A stretch of 49,982 nt of DNA, from assembly GCA_945833925.1 (NCBI GenBank), contig CAMAFX010000011.1, positions 1 through 49,982 on the forward strand, read 5' to 3'. The notes beneath the pieces were generated by a model that was given only the letters and a program-made list of their open reading frames with translations, did no database searches and was not told where the DNA came from. Source of the stretch: an uncultured Prevotellaceae bacterium (lineage in GTDB: Bacteria > Bacteroidota > Bacteroidia > Bacteroidales > Bacteroidaceae). Below are positions 7,406 through 17,200 of this stretch, piece by piece (positions within the stretch are counted from its first letter, which is position 1; the number at the start of each line of letters is the position of its first letter). Both the position numbers and the translations under genes were made by a program.

Positions 7406-10400
7406 ATGAGAACATTACGATTTGTTGTGGTGACCGTGCTGGCACTGTGTGTCAGCCTGCAGTCAAAGGCTGTTGTGGAAGCAGGCGAGTACTACATCTA
7501 CAGCGACTTTTTCAAGAAGCCATTGGGTAGCGATGGTACAACACCAAAGCTTGTAACTTATGCCAAGGCAAACGATGATGCCTTCATCTTTGTGGCTGAG
7601 GCTTCGGGCACGGATGGATATGTGAAGCTGAAGCAGAAGTCTTCGGGGTTGTATCTTACTGCCAGCACCAGCAACTCGTACAGCGTGCTGCTGTCTGCCA
7701 GTGGAAGCGGCGACCAGTATCTGTGGGCGCTCGACCAGTTGTTCAGCACCAAGGTGGTAAGCAAGAAGAACACAGGCAAGCGCCTGGGATGCGACTTCAG
7801 CACGGGATGGGGCAAGGAGACAGTACCCGTATATTACGACAAGGGAACGAGTGCCATGAACTGGTTCAGTATCATACCAGCCAACGGCAATGGCTTCGAA
7901 TCTTCGCGTCTGGTATGCAAGACAGGTGTGTTCACCAACGAGTATGGTGTGACAGAGCAGGACGACTACCAGGTGGATGAGGCTGTTCAGGTAAACGGCA
8001 TCGACTATCATATCATCAGCAACACACCGTTCATAACAGGCGGTTCGGTCAACCTCAACGGTGAACACTCGTGGCTTGTGTTCGAGAACAACCGACCAAG
8101 CAATGTCAAGAGTTCTTGGCTGAAGTATGTCACCATCGACGGACAGCCTGCCAGGGTAGGTACAAACTGCCGGGTAGAGATTTACCTGAAGGGAGCAGCG
8201 GTCATACCGACGCCTGCATCCGACCCATTCGTGGCTACAACGGACAACGGTAAATTCGGAGTGAAGATAGGAAACTCAGGCAATTTAGGAGAGAACAGCA
8301 ACAAGGCACGCTCGTTCGTGCTGAAGAGAGGATATATGGCAACCGTGGCAAGCGGTGCTAACGGAGGTGATTACAGCAGAGTGTATGTAGCCGACCATGC
8401 CGACCTGGAGGTGACGCTGCCTACACCTCTTGACCGACGTGTAACATCGGTGTGGGTGCGCAACTGGCACTACACCTCAAAGTCTGGTTACGGTGGCTGG
8501 GACACCAGCGCAGCAAAGACCTGCGGAACAAGCTGGTACTGGAACTGGGATGCCAACCAGTCGTCGAGCGACGATCTGGAGTATATCCCCATCAAGCAGC
8601 ACAAGTACTGGCCCGACAACGGCAATTTCTGGAACAACAGCTTCACTGCAATGATGCTCTTCAACGAACCAGAACATTCGGAGCAGCACAATGATTGCTC
8701 GTGTGGCGGAACCATCGACGAGTGGACTGCCTACACACTGACGAAGCAGTTCAACCAGTATGGAGTGCGCATCGGTTCACCCTCGGCAACTGACCTGGGT
8801 TACATACAGAAGTACGTGGAGCACTGCAACAACATGAAGCAGCGCTGTGACTTTACCTGTACACATGGCTACTGGACATCGGAGTGGGACAACAATCTAA
8901 ACACGCTGAAGAACATGGGACGCCCGGTGTGGATTACGGAGTGGGAGTACGGAGCATCGTGGATAACCAGCTACACACCTTCAAGTGCTGATGAATATGT
9001 CGGCAAGGTGCTGAGCATCCTCGACAAACTGGAGTACAACAAGTACGTGGAGCGCTACTCATACTACGGAACAGACCTTGGCGGTACCAACGGATGGATG
9101 CGCGAGATATTCTGGGACTCGAACTATCAGCATGGCAATGCACCAACCGGTCAGGTGCTGGACCGCGTCAAGCCACACCTTGGCTATGACAAGAGCGTGC
9201 AGGCTACACCTAACTGGTGGGCACCAAGCTTTGACAACGTAAGCATCAGTAAGGCAGTGCTCTCGGACGGCAAGTATGTGCTGACGGTGAAGAACCCCAA
9301 TGGCGACGCAACAAAGACTCTCGACGTGATGCGCAAGAACTCAAATGGCGAATGGGAGTCGGTATATTCGCTCGACCGTGCACAGATGGAGCCGACCACT
9401 CTCACTCTCGATAACATCGAGGGACTGAGTTCGGACGATGTAATAAAGGTCGTGGTGACATCGCTCTTCACAGAAGGTACAAAGGAGTCTGCCGAGGTCA
9501 CACTGGCTCCCTATCACGAACTGGGAACCATGCAAAACTTGAGGTTTGACGAGGGTGTGGCAACAACAGCCAACGTTGACGTTTCGCGCACGGATGGTAT
9601 GCAGAATGTCGACGGATGGGTGATACAGAGTACTTCAAGCACGGAATACCGTGCCGGAGCACGCTTCGAATGGGGTTCGGGCAAGACGCTGAAGGGTTCG
9701 GCACTGCCAAGCCAGAACTCGGAAGGAACAACAACGGGCGGTGCGCTCGGTCTGCTGGCAGCATGGGGCAACACGTCGTGCTACAACCAGTATGTGGTGC
9801 TCGAACCAGGTATCTACACCATGACCGTGCCTGTCTACAAGGCTGCCGGAACGGAGAATTTATCGAAGAACCTCATCGGTTTCATCAGCGACGCAGGCAG
9901 GGAGTATCTTGCCACAACTACAGACTATACAGCCAGCCAGTGGACCACCGAGACAATACGTTTCGTGCTCTTCGAAGAGACTCCTGGTCACATCAGCGTA
10001 GGCTACACATCAACAAATACAGTTTCTGCCAACCAGCCACGCATCTTCGCCGACTATGTTGACATACAGCGCGAGGATATAAAGCCAGACTACAGCTCGT
10101 TCGGCAACCTGCAGAACCTCACCTTCAACACCGGTACCTTTGTGAGCAAGTCGGTACTGACCTACCAGAAGGATATCAAGACAGCCAGTGCCGAGACGGC
10201 TCAGATGCAGGCAGTCGACGGATGGACTATCGTGGGGAACGGTGATGCGCGCGCCTCGGGTCAGTTTGCATGGGGAACTGGCAAGGGGCTCGGTGGAGCG
10301 GACTATCCTGTGCCAGCCAAGAACTCGGAAGAAACGACAAACGGAGGAGCACTCGGCATACTCAGCGTGTGGTCGGCAAAGACCCAGTACACGCAGAACG

Positions 10401-10876
10401 TGACTCTGCCAATCGGACGCTACACCATCACCATACCTTATTATAATGTAGGTGGAACAGGTTCGGTCAACACCAACCTCTTTGGTTTCGTGGCAGACAA
10501 CGGCAAGACATACTACGCAAGCGAGAAGACATTCGCAACAGGAGGATGGAAGGAGATGAGCATCAGTTTCGAACTCGCAGAGGAGACGGCAGGAAAGCTC
10601 AGTCTCGGATATGCAGCAGCCAATGCTGGTTCGGGTTCTATGCCTCACCTCTTCATCGACTATGTTAAGATAACCGACAGCGAAGGCCGTACATGGCCAA
10701 CGGTGGGTGATGCCAACTTCGACGGCGGTCTGAGCATCGGCGACGTTGCACATACCATCAAATCGGTGAAGGATGGTATCAAGACTTATCTGGAGAGAAT
10801 GGATGTTGACGGCGACGGCAAGATAACCTTAAGCGACATCCTCCAGTTGGTCGAGACGTTGAAGGTTGGAAGATGA
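7406..10876 (+). CDS. Secreted GH128-like beta-glucanase with dockerin-like C-terminus
   Basis: A 1156-residue secreted modular enzyme. Residues 1-22 are a signal peptide. About 25-180 resemble a beta-trefoil (ricin-like) binding domain. About 345-600 fit the glycosyl hydrolase catalytic core of GH128 (beta-1,3-glucan-acting): FNEPE supplies the likely acid/base E421, and ITEWEY the likely nucleophile E512. A beta-sandwich linker follows (605-700). Two copies of one module of about 190 residues come next (about 705-893 and 899-1092), both with an NSE-TT-GGALG-L segment and a GY/GF strand pattern, perhaps carbohydrate-binding. The tail (1101-1156) holds two complete 12-residue calcium loops, D1102-D1113 and D1133-D1144, as in type I dockerins. 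It is preceded by the SPASM enzyme and overlaps the next gene by 4 bp. Substrate is inferred. Confidence 0.85.
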   Translation: MRTLRFVVVTVLALCVSLQSKAVVEAGEYYIYSDFFKKPLGSDGTTPKLVTYAKANDDAFIFVAEASGTDGYVKLKQKSSGLYLTASTSNSYSVLLSASGSGDQYLWALDQLFSTKVVSKKNTGKRLGCDFSTGWGKETVPVYYDKGTSAMNWFSIIPANGNGFESSRLVCKTGVFTNEYGVTEQDDYQVDEAVQVNGIDYHIISNTPFITGGSVNLNGEHSWLVFENNRPSNVKSSWLKYVTIDGQPARVGTNCRVEIYLKGAAVIPTPASDPFVATTDNGKFGVKIGNSGNLGENSNKARSFVLKRGYMATVASGANGGDYSRVYVADHADLEVTLPTPLDRRVTSVWVRNWHYTSKSGYGGWDTSAAKTCGTSWYWNWDANQSSSDDLEYIPIKQHKYWPDNGNFWNNSFTAMMLFNEPEHSEQHNDCSCGGTIDEWTAYTLTKQFNQYGVRIGSPSATDLGYIQKYVEHCNNMKQRCDFTCTHGYWTSEWDNNLNTLKNMGRPVWITEWEYGASWITSYTPSSADEYVGKVLSILDKLEYNKYVERYSYYGTDLGGTNGWMREIFWDSNYQHGNAPTGQVLDRVKPHLGYDKSVQATPNWWAPSFDNVSISKAVLSDGKYVLTVKNPNGDATKTLDVMRKNSNGEWESVYSLDRAQMEPTTLTLDNIEGLSSDDVIKVVVTSLFTEGTKESAEVTLAPYHELGTMQNLRFDEGVATTANVDVSRTDGMQNVDGWVIQSTSSTEYRAGARFEWGSGKTLKGSALPSQNSEGTTTGGALGLLAAWGNTSCYNQYVVLEPGIYTMTVPVYKAAGTENLSKNLIGFISDAGREYLATTTDYTASQWTTETIRFVLFEETPGHISVGYTSTNTVSANQPRIFADYVDIQREDIKPDYSSFGNLQNLTFNTGTFVSKSVLTYQKDIKTASAETAQMQAVDGWTIVGNGDARASGQFAWGTGKGLGGADYPVPAKNSEETTNGGALGILSVWSAKTQYTQNVTLPIGRYTITIPYYNVGGTGSVNTNLFGFVADNGKTYYASEKTFATGGWKEMSISFELAEETAGKLSLGYAAANAGSGSMPHLFIDYVKITDSEGRTWPTVGDANFDGGLSIGDVAHTIKSVKDGIKTYLERMDVDGDGKITLSDILQLVETLKVGR

Positions 10877-11730
10877 AAGGATTATTGATAGCATGTATGA
10901 TGTGTGTTGCACTGCTGGCGAATGCGCAGTGCGACACCATCAACTATGCTTCGTTCAACATACGCTATGCCGACGGTGACCGAAAGGACTCGGTGAAGTG
11001 TTGGAACGTGAGGCGCGACAGGGTGGCACAGTTCGTCAGGGACAACCGGCTCGACATAGTGGGATGCCAGGAGGTGCTGCACGAACAGTTGCTGGATATG
11101 CAGAAGCGGCTGCCCGACTACGACTATGAAGGAGTGGGGCGCGAGGACGGCAGTCAGAAAGGCGAGTACAGTCCTATCTTCTGGAGAAAGGACGAATGGG
11201 AAAGGCTGAAAGGAGGTACCTTCTGGCTCTCTGCCACACCCGATGTCGTGGCTTCGGTAGGGTGGGATGCGGCACTGACGCGCATAGCCACCTATGTGCT
11301 GCTTCGCAACAGGGAGAGCCAGCGCGAACTGATGTGCATCAACACACATTTCGACCATGTCGGCGTGCAGGCACGTGTGGAGAGCGGACGCCTCATTCTG
11401 GAGAAGGCGAAGGAGATAGCCGGTGAGACACCACTGGTGCTGACGGGCGACTTCAACGTCGGAATGGAGAGTTCGGTGTATCACAGCATAACCCACGACG
11501 CTTCGTTCCCGCTGCTCGATACGTATATGGAAGGAGCACCGCACAGTGGACCATACTACACTTTCCACAACTTCGGACGCATACCGGCAGAGCGGTGCTC
11601 GAAGATTGATTTCATCTTTGCCTCGCCGTCGATAGAAGTGCTCGGCACAAGCATCTACCAGGACGACCGCAGCGAGCATCCCCGTCACCTCAGCGACCAC
11701 AACCCTGTTGTGGCGAAGCTGAGGCTGTAA
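10873..11730 (+). CDS. Secreted endonuclease/exonuclease/phosphatase-family hydrolase
   Basis: A 285-residue EEP-fold metal-dependent hydrolase with a signal peptide (1-18, ending ALLANAQ). The active-site set is complete: N29 (SFNIRY), E67 (GCQEV), H159 (NTHFDH), D193 and N195 (TGDFNV), and D275-H276 (LSDHNP). The fold covers DNases, sphingomyelinases and sugar or inositol phosphatases; periplasmic Bacteroidales members lie often in glycan loci. The start codon overlaps the GH128-like stop as ATGA, so the two are translationally coupled. That suggests removal of a phosphate or phosphodiester from the same substrate or product, which is inference. Confidence 0.9.
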   Translation: MKGLLIACMMCVALLANAQCDTINYASFNIRYADGDRKDSVKCWNVRRDRVAQFVRDNRLDIVGCQEVLHEQLLDMQKRLPDYDYEGVGREDGSQKGEYSPIFWRKDEWERLKGGTFWLSATPDVVASVGWDAALTRIATYVLLRNRESQRELMCINTHFDHVGVQARVESGRLILEKAKEIAGETPLVLTGDFNVGMESSVYHSITHDASFPLLDTYMEGAPHSGPYYTFHNFGRIPAERCSKIDFIFASPSIEVLGTSIYQDDRSEHPRHLSDHNPVVAKLRL

Positions 11731-11735
11731 TGGAA

Positions 11736-11775
11736 CGATGACTCGATGGCTCGATGGCTCGATGATTCGATGAAT
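11736..11775 (+). repeat. 8-bp tandem repeat, five units
   Basis: Five consecutive units of the form CGATGNNT (two are identical CGATGGCT) begin 5 bp after the EEP stop codon. Such short arrays can vary in copy number by slippage. Confidence 0.8.
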
Positions 11776-11809
11776 AGTGTCTTCTTAATTGATTTTTGTC
11801 AATTCAATA

Positions 11810-11841
11810 AGCCTTTGCAGGTTTTCTTGCAAGGGCTTTTT
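11810..11841 (+). terminator. Terminator after the maturase-GH128-EEP run
   Basis: AGCCTTTGCA (11810-11819) pairs with TGCAAGGGCT (11828-11837), ten pairs with one G-U, followed by TTTTT. Its T-run overlaps the -33 element of the typA promoter. Confidence 0.75.
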
Positions 11842-11870
11842 GGTGTTGTGTCGTTTTTTTTGTAATTTTG
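11839..11870 (+). promoter_or_regulatory. Promoter of typA
   Basis: TTTG (11839-11842) and TAATTTTG (11863-11870) with 20 bp between them match the Bacteroidetes consensus. The predicted start near 11877 gives a leader of about 20 nt. Confidence 0.65.
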
Positions 11871-11896
11871 CGCCCGATTTTAAGGTAAAGAGAAAA

Positions 11897-13708
11897 ATGC
11901 AGAACATTAGAAACATAGCGATTATAGCCCATGTAGACCATGGCAAGACAACGCTGGTAGACAAGATGCTGTTGGCTGGAAACCTTTTCCGTGACAACCA
12001 GCAGACAGGTGAATTGATGCTTGACAACAACGAACTGGAGCGTGAGCGTGGTATAACCATCCTCTCGAAGAACGTAAGCATCAACTACAAGGATACAAAG
12101 ATAAATATCATCGACACTCCGGGACACAGCGACTTTGGTGGTGAGGTGGAGCGTGTGCTCAACATGGCAGACGGTTGTCTGCTGCTCGTTGACGCCTTCG
12201 AGGGTCCTATGCCACAGACGCGTTTCGTGCTTCAGAAGGCTCTCGAGATTGGTTTGAAGCCTGTTGTGGTTATCAACAAGGTAGACAAGCCAAACTGCCG
12301 TCCAGAGGAGGTTCACGAGATGGTTTTCGACCTGATGTTCGATCTCAACGCTACTGAGGAACAGCTTGACTTCCCTGTTATCTACGGTTCTGCAAAGCAG
12401 GGTTGGATGAGCGCCGACTGGAACCAGCCAACCGACAACATCACATACCTTCTGGACAGCATCCTCGAGTTCATTCCTGCTCCCGAGCAGTTGGAGGGTA
12501 CGACACAGATGCTCATCACCTCGCTCGACTATTCCAACTACACCGGACGTATCGCCGTGGGCCGCGTTCACCGTGGTTCCATCAAGCCTGGTCAGAACGT
12601 CACCATTGCTCACCGCGACGGTTCGATGGAGAAGACAAAGATAAAGGAGATTCACACCTTCACCGGTATGGGTCAGATTGTTGCAGAAGAGGTCAGCTCG
12701 GGCGACATCTGTGCCATCGTAGGTCTGGAGCATTTCGAGATTGGCGACACCATCTGCGACTTCGAGAACCCAGAGGCATTGCCACCTATCAGCATTGACG
12801 AACCGACAATGTCTATGCTCTTCACCATCAACGACAGTCCTTTCTTCGGCAAGGAGGGCAAGTACTGCACCAGCCGCCACATCAACGACCGTCTGGAGAA
12901 GGAGCTCGAGAAGAACCTCGCATTGCGAGTAGAGCCTTTCGAGGACAGCACCGACCGCTGGATTGTAAGCGGACGCGGTGTGCTGCACCTCAGTGTGCTG
13001 GTTGAGACCATGCGTCGCGAAGGCTATGAGTTGCAGGTTGGTCAGCCACAGGTTATCTACAAGGAGATAGACGGTGTGAAGTGCGAGCCGATAGAGGAGA
13101 TGACCATCAACGTTCCCGAGGAGTTTGCCAGCAAGATGATTGACATGGTGACACGCCGCAAGGGTGAGATGACAAGCATGGAGGCTCAGGGCGAGCGTGT
13201 GAACATTGAGTTCAACATCCCCAGCCGTGGCATCATCGGTCTGCGTACCAATATGCTTACAGCAAGCCAGGGTGAGGCAATCATCGCTCACCGATTCAAG
13301 GAGTATCAGCCATACAAGGGAGAGATAGAGCGCCGCGTGAACGGTAGCATGATAGCACTGGAGAGCGGCAACGCCTATGCCTATTCCATCGATCACCTTC
13401 AGGACCGTGGTAAGTTCTTTATAAACCCACAGGATCAGGTCTATGCCGGTCAGGTGGTGGGTGAGCATGTTCACGACAACGACCTCGTCATAAACGTGTG
13501 CAAGGCAAAGCAGTTGACTAACGTCCGTGCCAGCGGTACCGACGATAAGGCTCGCATCATCCCCCCCCTGCAGTTCTCGCTTGAGGAGGCACTCGAGTAT
13601 ATCAAGGAGGACGAGTACGTTGAGGTTACACCAAAGTCTATGCGTATGCGCAAGGTCATCCTTGACCACCTGGAGCGCAAGCGTGCAAAGACTCGCGGAG
13701 AGGAGTAA
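11897..13708 (+). CDS. typA: Ribosome-associated GTPase TypA/BipA
   Basis: A translational GTPase related to EF-G that acts in 50S assembly and stress adaptation. From ATG 11897 it is 603 residues, the usual length. G motifs: AHVDHGKT (11-18), [13 protein letters not shown] and NKVD. Domain II, domains III and V, and the BipA-specific C-terminal domain (about 480-603) follow. The frame is open 36 codons further upstream, but that stretch covers the promoter and terminator and is not protein-like, so the internal ATG is chosen. It is monocistronic: own promoter (11839-11870) and a strong terminator (13725-13755). Part of the gene has a run of eight C near 13560. Confidence 0.96.
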   Translation: MQNIRNIAIIAHVDHGKTTLVDKMLLAGNLFRDNQQTGELMLDNNELERERGITILSKNVSINYKDTKINIIDTPGHSDFGGEVERVLNMADGCLLLVDAFEGPMPQTRFVLQKALEIGLKPVVVINKVDKPNCRPEEVHEMVFDLMFDLNATEEQLDFPVIYGSAKQGWMSADWNQPTDNITYLLDSILEFIPAPEQLEGTTQMLITSLDYSNYTGRIAVGRVHRGSIKPGQNVTIAHRDGSMEKTKIKEIHTFTGMGQIVAEEVSSGDICAIVGLEHFEIGDTICDFENPEALPPISIDEPTMSMLFTINDSPFFGKEGKYCTSRHINDRLEKELEKNLALRVEPFEDSTDRWIVSGRGVLHLSVLVETMRREGYELQVGQPQVIYKEIDGVKCEPIEEMTINVPEEFASKMIDMVTRRKGEMTSMEAQGERVNIEFNIPSRGIIGLRTNMLTASQGEAIIAHRFKEYQPYKGEIERRVNGSMIALESGNAYAYSIDHLQDRGKFFINPQDQVYAGQVVGEHVHDNDLVINVCKAKQLTNVRASGTDDKARIIPPLQFSLEEALEYIKEDEYVEVTPKSMRMRKVILDHLERKRAKTRGEE

Positions 13709-13724
13709 AGAGAAGAAAATAAAA

Positions 13725-13755
13725 AGAACACTTCATCGCGAAGTGTTCTTTTTTT
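13725..13755 (+). terminator. Terminator of typA
   Basis: AGAACACTTC (13725-13734) pairs perfectly with GAAGTGTTCT (13740-13749), extended by flanking A and T runs, and is followed by TTTTTT. The A-run before it would let it work on both strands, ending the minus-strand operon too. Confidence 0.9.
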
Positions 13756-13838
13756 GTTCTTGCCGCTGATTCACTCAGAAGCAAGAACGTAACAACTGTA
13801 CTAACTAATTAACCAATAATCTTTTTCTCTATGTTTCT

Positions 13839-13936
13839 TTAGTATCGTTAGCATTGGCATGCACTCTTTATTCTGTTAGTATCGTTAGCATTGGCATGTA
13901 CTCTTTATTCTGTTAGTATCGTTATTATTAGTATCG
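13839..13936. repeat. 37-bp tandem repeat, two full units and fragments
   Basis: Units at 13839-13875 and 13876-13912 differ at one base. Each begins TTAGTATCGTTAGCATTGG and ends CTCTTTATTCTG. Partial copies of the TTAGTATCGTTA start recur at 13913 and 13928. The array lies between the typA terminator and the stop of the 58-residue gene, in what would be the 3' untranslated region of the minus operon. There are no unique spacers, so it is not CRISPR. Confidence 0.85.
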
Positions 13937-13944
13937 TTTTTGTT

Positions 13945-14121
13945 TTACCATTCTTCGTCCCAGAAGCCGTCCTCTACGAACGTCTCGTTCTTTTGCTTAA
14001 CGTCCGACCAGTCCTCCCATTCCTCTTCGCTTTCCACAGGAATGGAGACTGACTGCAGTATTCCATCTGCTTGCAGCATATTGCTTATTTCAACTTCTGG
14101 CTTTATATATATTGCTTTCAT
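13945..14121 (-). CDS. Small acidic protein, uncharacterised Bacteroidales type
   Basis: A 58-residue protein from ATG 14121 (the frame also opens three codons earlier at TTG). It begins MKAIYIKPEVEISNML and ends with acidic, tryptophan-rich blocks (EEEWEDW, GFWDEEW). Small Bacteroidales proteins with a K-x-Y-x-K-P-E start, a hydrophobic centre and a polar or acidic tail are common and have no known function; this fits that pattern. It has no signal peptide or membrane segment. It follows the 1459-residue protein by 105 bp on the same strand and is last before the convergent typA terminator, so it probably belongs to that transcript. A cargo-specific partner of the large protein is possible but only a guess. 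Confidence 0.65.
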   Translation of the reverse strand: MKAIYIKPEVEISNMLQADGILQSVSIPVESEEEWEDWSDVKQKNETFVEDGFWDEEW

Positions 14122-14226
14122 ACTATTCAATAGTGTTGTTGTGAGACGTCTGTTTTATTATCACTTATCCTTTGGCAGTCATTTGTTCATGAATTGTAGC
14201 TTTGTCTGTTCATGTAACACTTGCAG

Positions 14227-17200
14227 TTATTCCACCATGACCTTCTGTATCTTGCCTCCTGACTTGACGATGTATACGCCCTGTTTTGGAGAGTTGACCT
14301 TCAATCCGCTGGTTGAATAGTATGTTGTCTTTCCTGTTTTGGCGGTTTCGCTTCCTGCAGTTTCTATGCTGTCGATGCCGGTGGTGTTGTCATCTTCCCA
14401 ACCGAAGATGCATCGTGGAGCAAGATTCTGCGTGTCGGCAGTACCTGCGTAGATGAAGTATGCTCGCATACCGTTGGTCTTGGCATTGGCGCCAGCCTTC
14501 ATGACGCGTGTGCCCTCGGCTTTGTTTACCAGCACGTATGGTTCCACACCTTCCTCGGCACGCAGTGTGGCGTAGCTGAAGTTAGGAGTGAAGTTGCTCA
14601 GCATTTTCCAGTTGCCAGCCTCTACCATTTCGGTGTGTGCCTCGATGAGTGTAAGGTTGTTGAATGTCGGATTTTCCACGTTGTCCTGTATATATATTAT
14701 ATAAGGTGTGTTGGCGCAGATGGCGTCGACAGTTATGAAACCTACATTCTCGTCGGATGCATGGTCCATTACGTATACCTTGGTTCCTTCGCCGAACTTC
14801 TCTGATATGGTCTCAGCATCGATGTCGAATGGCACAGCAAAGGTGTTGTAGCCAGCCTTCAGAGTACGTTTCAGGTGGACGATGTCGTATTCTGGTTCGA
14901 CGTCGTACTCCATAGCAGCGTTGTCGGCAAGTGTCAGTTCCCTGCCGTAGTAGGTGAGCCTGAAGTTGTTGAAGACGAAGTTAGAGCCTTCGGGTGCAAC
15001 ATTCTGGTCTATCCAAGATGGCTTGTTGACCTCGATGTCGAGGATGCCGTCCTCGTCAACGTAGACGTATAGTTCGTTAGTTGCAAAACCATTGTCCATT
15101 GTCTGGCGCGACTGGTATCTCCAGTATGGAAAGCCGGGGTCTGTTGTTCCGCATGCCACGTGAACGTCGTACCAAGGCTTTACACGAACCTGTTCGCCGT
15201 TTGCCTTGACAAAGGTAATGTTTTCGGTGTAGCCGGCTGTTCGCAGTTCCACTTCTTTGTTGACTGAGAACATACGGTCAAAAGCATCGACGGTGAGCTT
15301 GTAGACACCGCTCTTGAGACCCTCGATGTGCTGGGTGGCATAGCCGGCGCCGTGATACCATTCGAAACAAGTGTTTGATTCGTTCCAGATGAAGTTCTGT
15401 GGATTTCTGGAGACATCATGCCACGCCCATGCGCCCTGTGCGCCTGAAGTGCGATTGAGAATCTTGTCCGAGCAGTCGATGGCGGTACGAGTGCCGATGA
15501 ATACGTCGAGATCTGCCTCGCCAGCCTTTTCAGCCACGTTCTGCTTGTTTGCAGTGGGGTAGGCTGCTATGATATTGTCGCGCTCATCCCTTGAGATGAA
15601 ATTCCACACCAGCATGCTGCCAAGATTTCCAGTGTTGAGGCGGTTGCTGAAGTATTCAGTTACGGCATGCAGATTGTTGCCGTTAGGAACGCTGATGGTG
15701 AAGTCGCCATCTGTCTCGGTAGGACTTACCACCCATGTGTTGTTGTTACTATTATCTGTAAACACCGCGTTGTCGTTACCACGGTAGAGATACAGGTTGT
15801 TGTCGAGGAAATGGAAGGTAGTCTCGTTGTTGCCGTTGGTTCTGACCTCTACAGCCAAGCCATACTTGTCAAGAACAGCCTCCGTTCCCCATCTGTTGCC
15901 TCGGCTCAGGAGAAGTTTCTCTCCGCCGAACGACTCTGTAGCCAGGTAGTAGGTGCCGTCGGTTATGGCAATGGTGCGCACTTCGATGTCCTGAGTGTGG
16001 TTATAGACAGGTGCAGATGCATAACCAACCACGCCTTCAGGGATAGAGATTGTATATTTTGTATTGGCGACGAAACCAGCGTCCTCGGGGATTGTTATAG
16101 AGAAACCGCTCTCGGTTACAACAGGCGTCAGTTTGATGCCGTTGATAACAGGCTTTTCTGTTCCAAGTACCAGTTGCTCTGCTTCTACTGGTGTAAAGCG
16201 GTCGTTATAGATGAAGTTGATGGTTGTCTGACCAGGCAGGAACACATCCTTGTCGGGAACAGCCTTGGCAACTGCACCGTTGCTGAAGTAGTAGAGACGG
16301 AAGTCGTCGAACGCAAGCCATTTGCCTGCCTCAACCTCCACACCCTTGACTCCGAAGGTAAGTATGCCGTCGGTCACTTCGAGGATGATGCTCAGTTCCT
16401 TGACACCGTCGGTTATCTCCACCACCTTGTTGTTGGCAAAGAAGACAGCCTTGCCGTCGTTGCCGTTGTACGTAGCCTTGACGGTAACCTTGTAGTAGCC
16501 GTTGGGCAGGGTGCCGAGTGTCTGCTGCACACCATATGTACCGTTGGTGTTGTATTGTTCCAGATACCATCCGCCGTTCTTCATTCCAAACGAGTTGTTG
16601 TTCTGGTGATACATGTCGATGGTTTTGCCTTCAATCTGCTGCCAGCCATTCTGGTTGTCCTCGAAGCTTGGGTTGATAATGTGTTCGGTGAAGTCGGCAG
16701 GCAGTTCGTGATCCCACAGGTGGTCGCGCGTTGAGGCTGGCATCAAGAGCCACAGGTCGCAACTGGAGTCGGCATCGAAGTTGTTTCCGGCAACTCCATT
16801 GTTTGCCACACGTCCGGGTGCTGAAGGCACTACGTACAGGTTACCGTAGATTTCGTCGCTGTCGTCGTTCTTTTTGACCGCTGTAAAACGGTAGCCGTCG
16901 GTATTGTTGCCATACACGTGGTAGGTCATCGGTGTGCGTCCCTCGGCAGATCCACCGTCCGACCAGCACCAGTCTTTGTTGTAAGCATACCAGTCTGTGT
17001 CGATATACTTGATTGTGGTATAGTTGTTGGCATCGGTCTCGATGAATACTCGAATACCCACCTCGTCAACTGTAGATGCTGTTCCGTAGTCCTTTCCGCG
17101 GCTCAGCAGCAGCTTGTTCTCCTTGCTCTGGAGGAAGGTCTCCTGGTCGTAGAGGATAGGTGTCTTTACCGTGATGGTTTGTGCCTCATTCTCTACCACG

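Noticed and set aside
11804..13669. A 621-codon minus-strand open frame opposite typA
   Set aside because: It mirrors the typA codon pattern on the other strand; the product is Leu/Val/His-rich without domains. typA is certain.
13839..13936. CRISPR array
   Set aside because: The units are directly contiguous without unique spacers and no cas genes are near.
13945..14121. RiPP precursor paired with the SPASM radical-SAM enzyme
   Set aside because: The enzyme is 6.5 kb away in a different transcript and resembles sulfatase maturases; the peptide has no Cys core or leader-like cleavage site.
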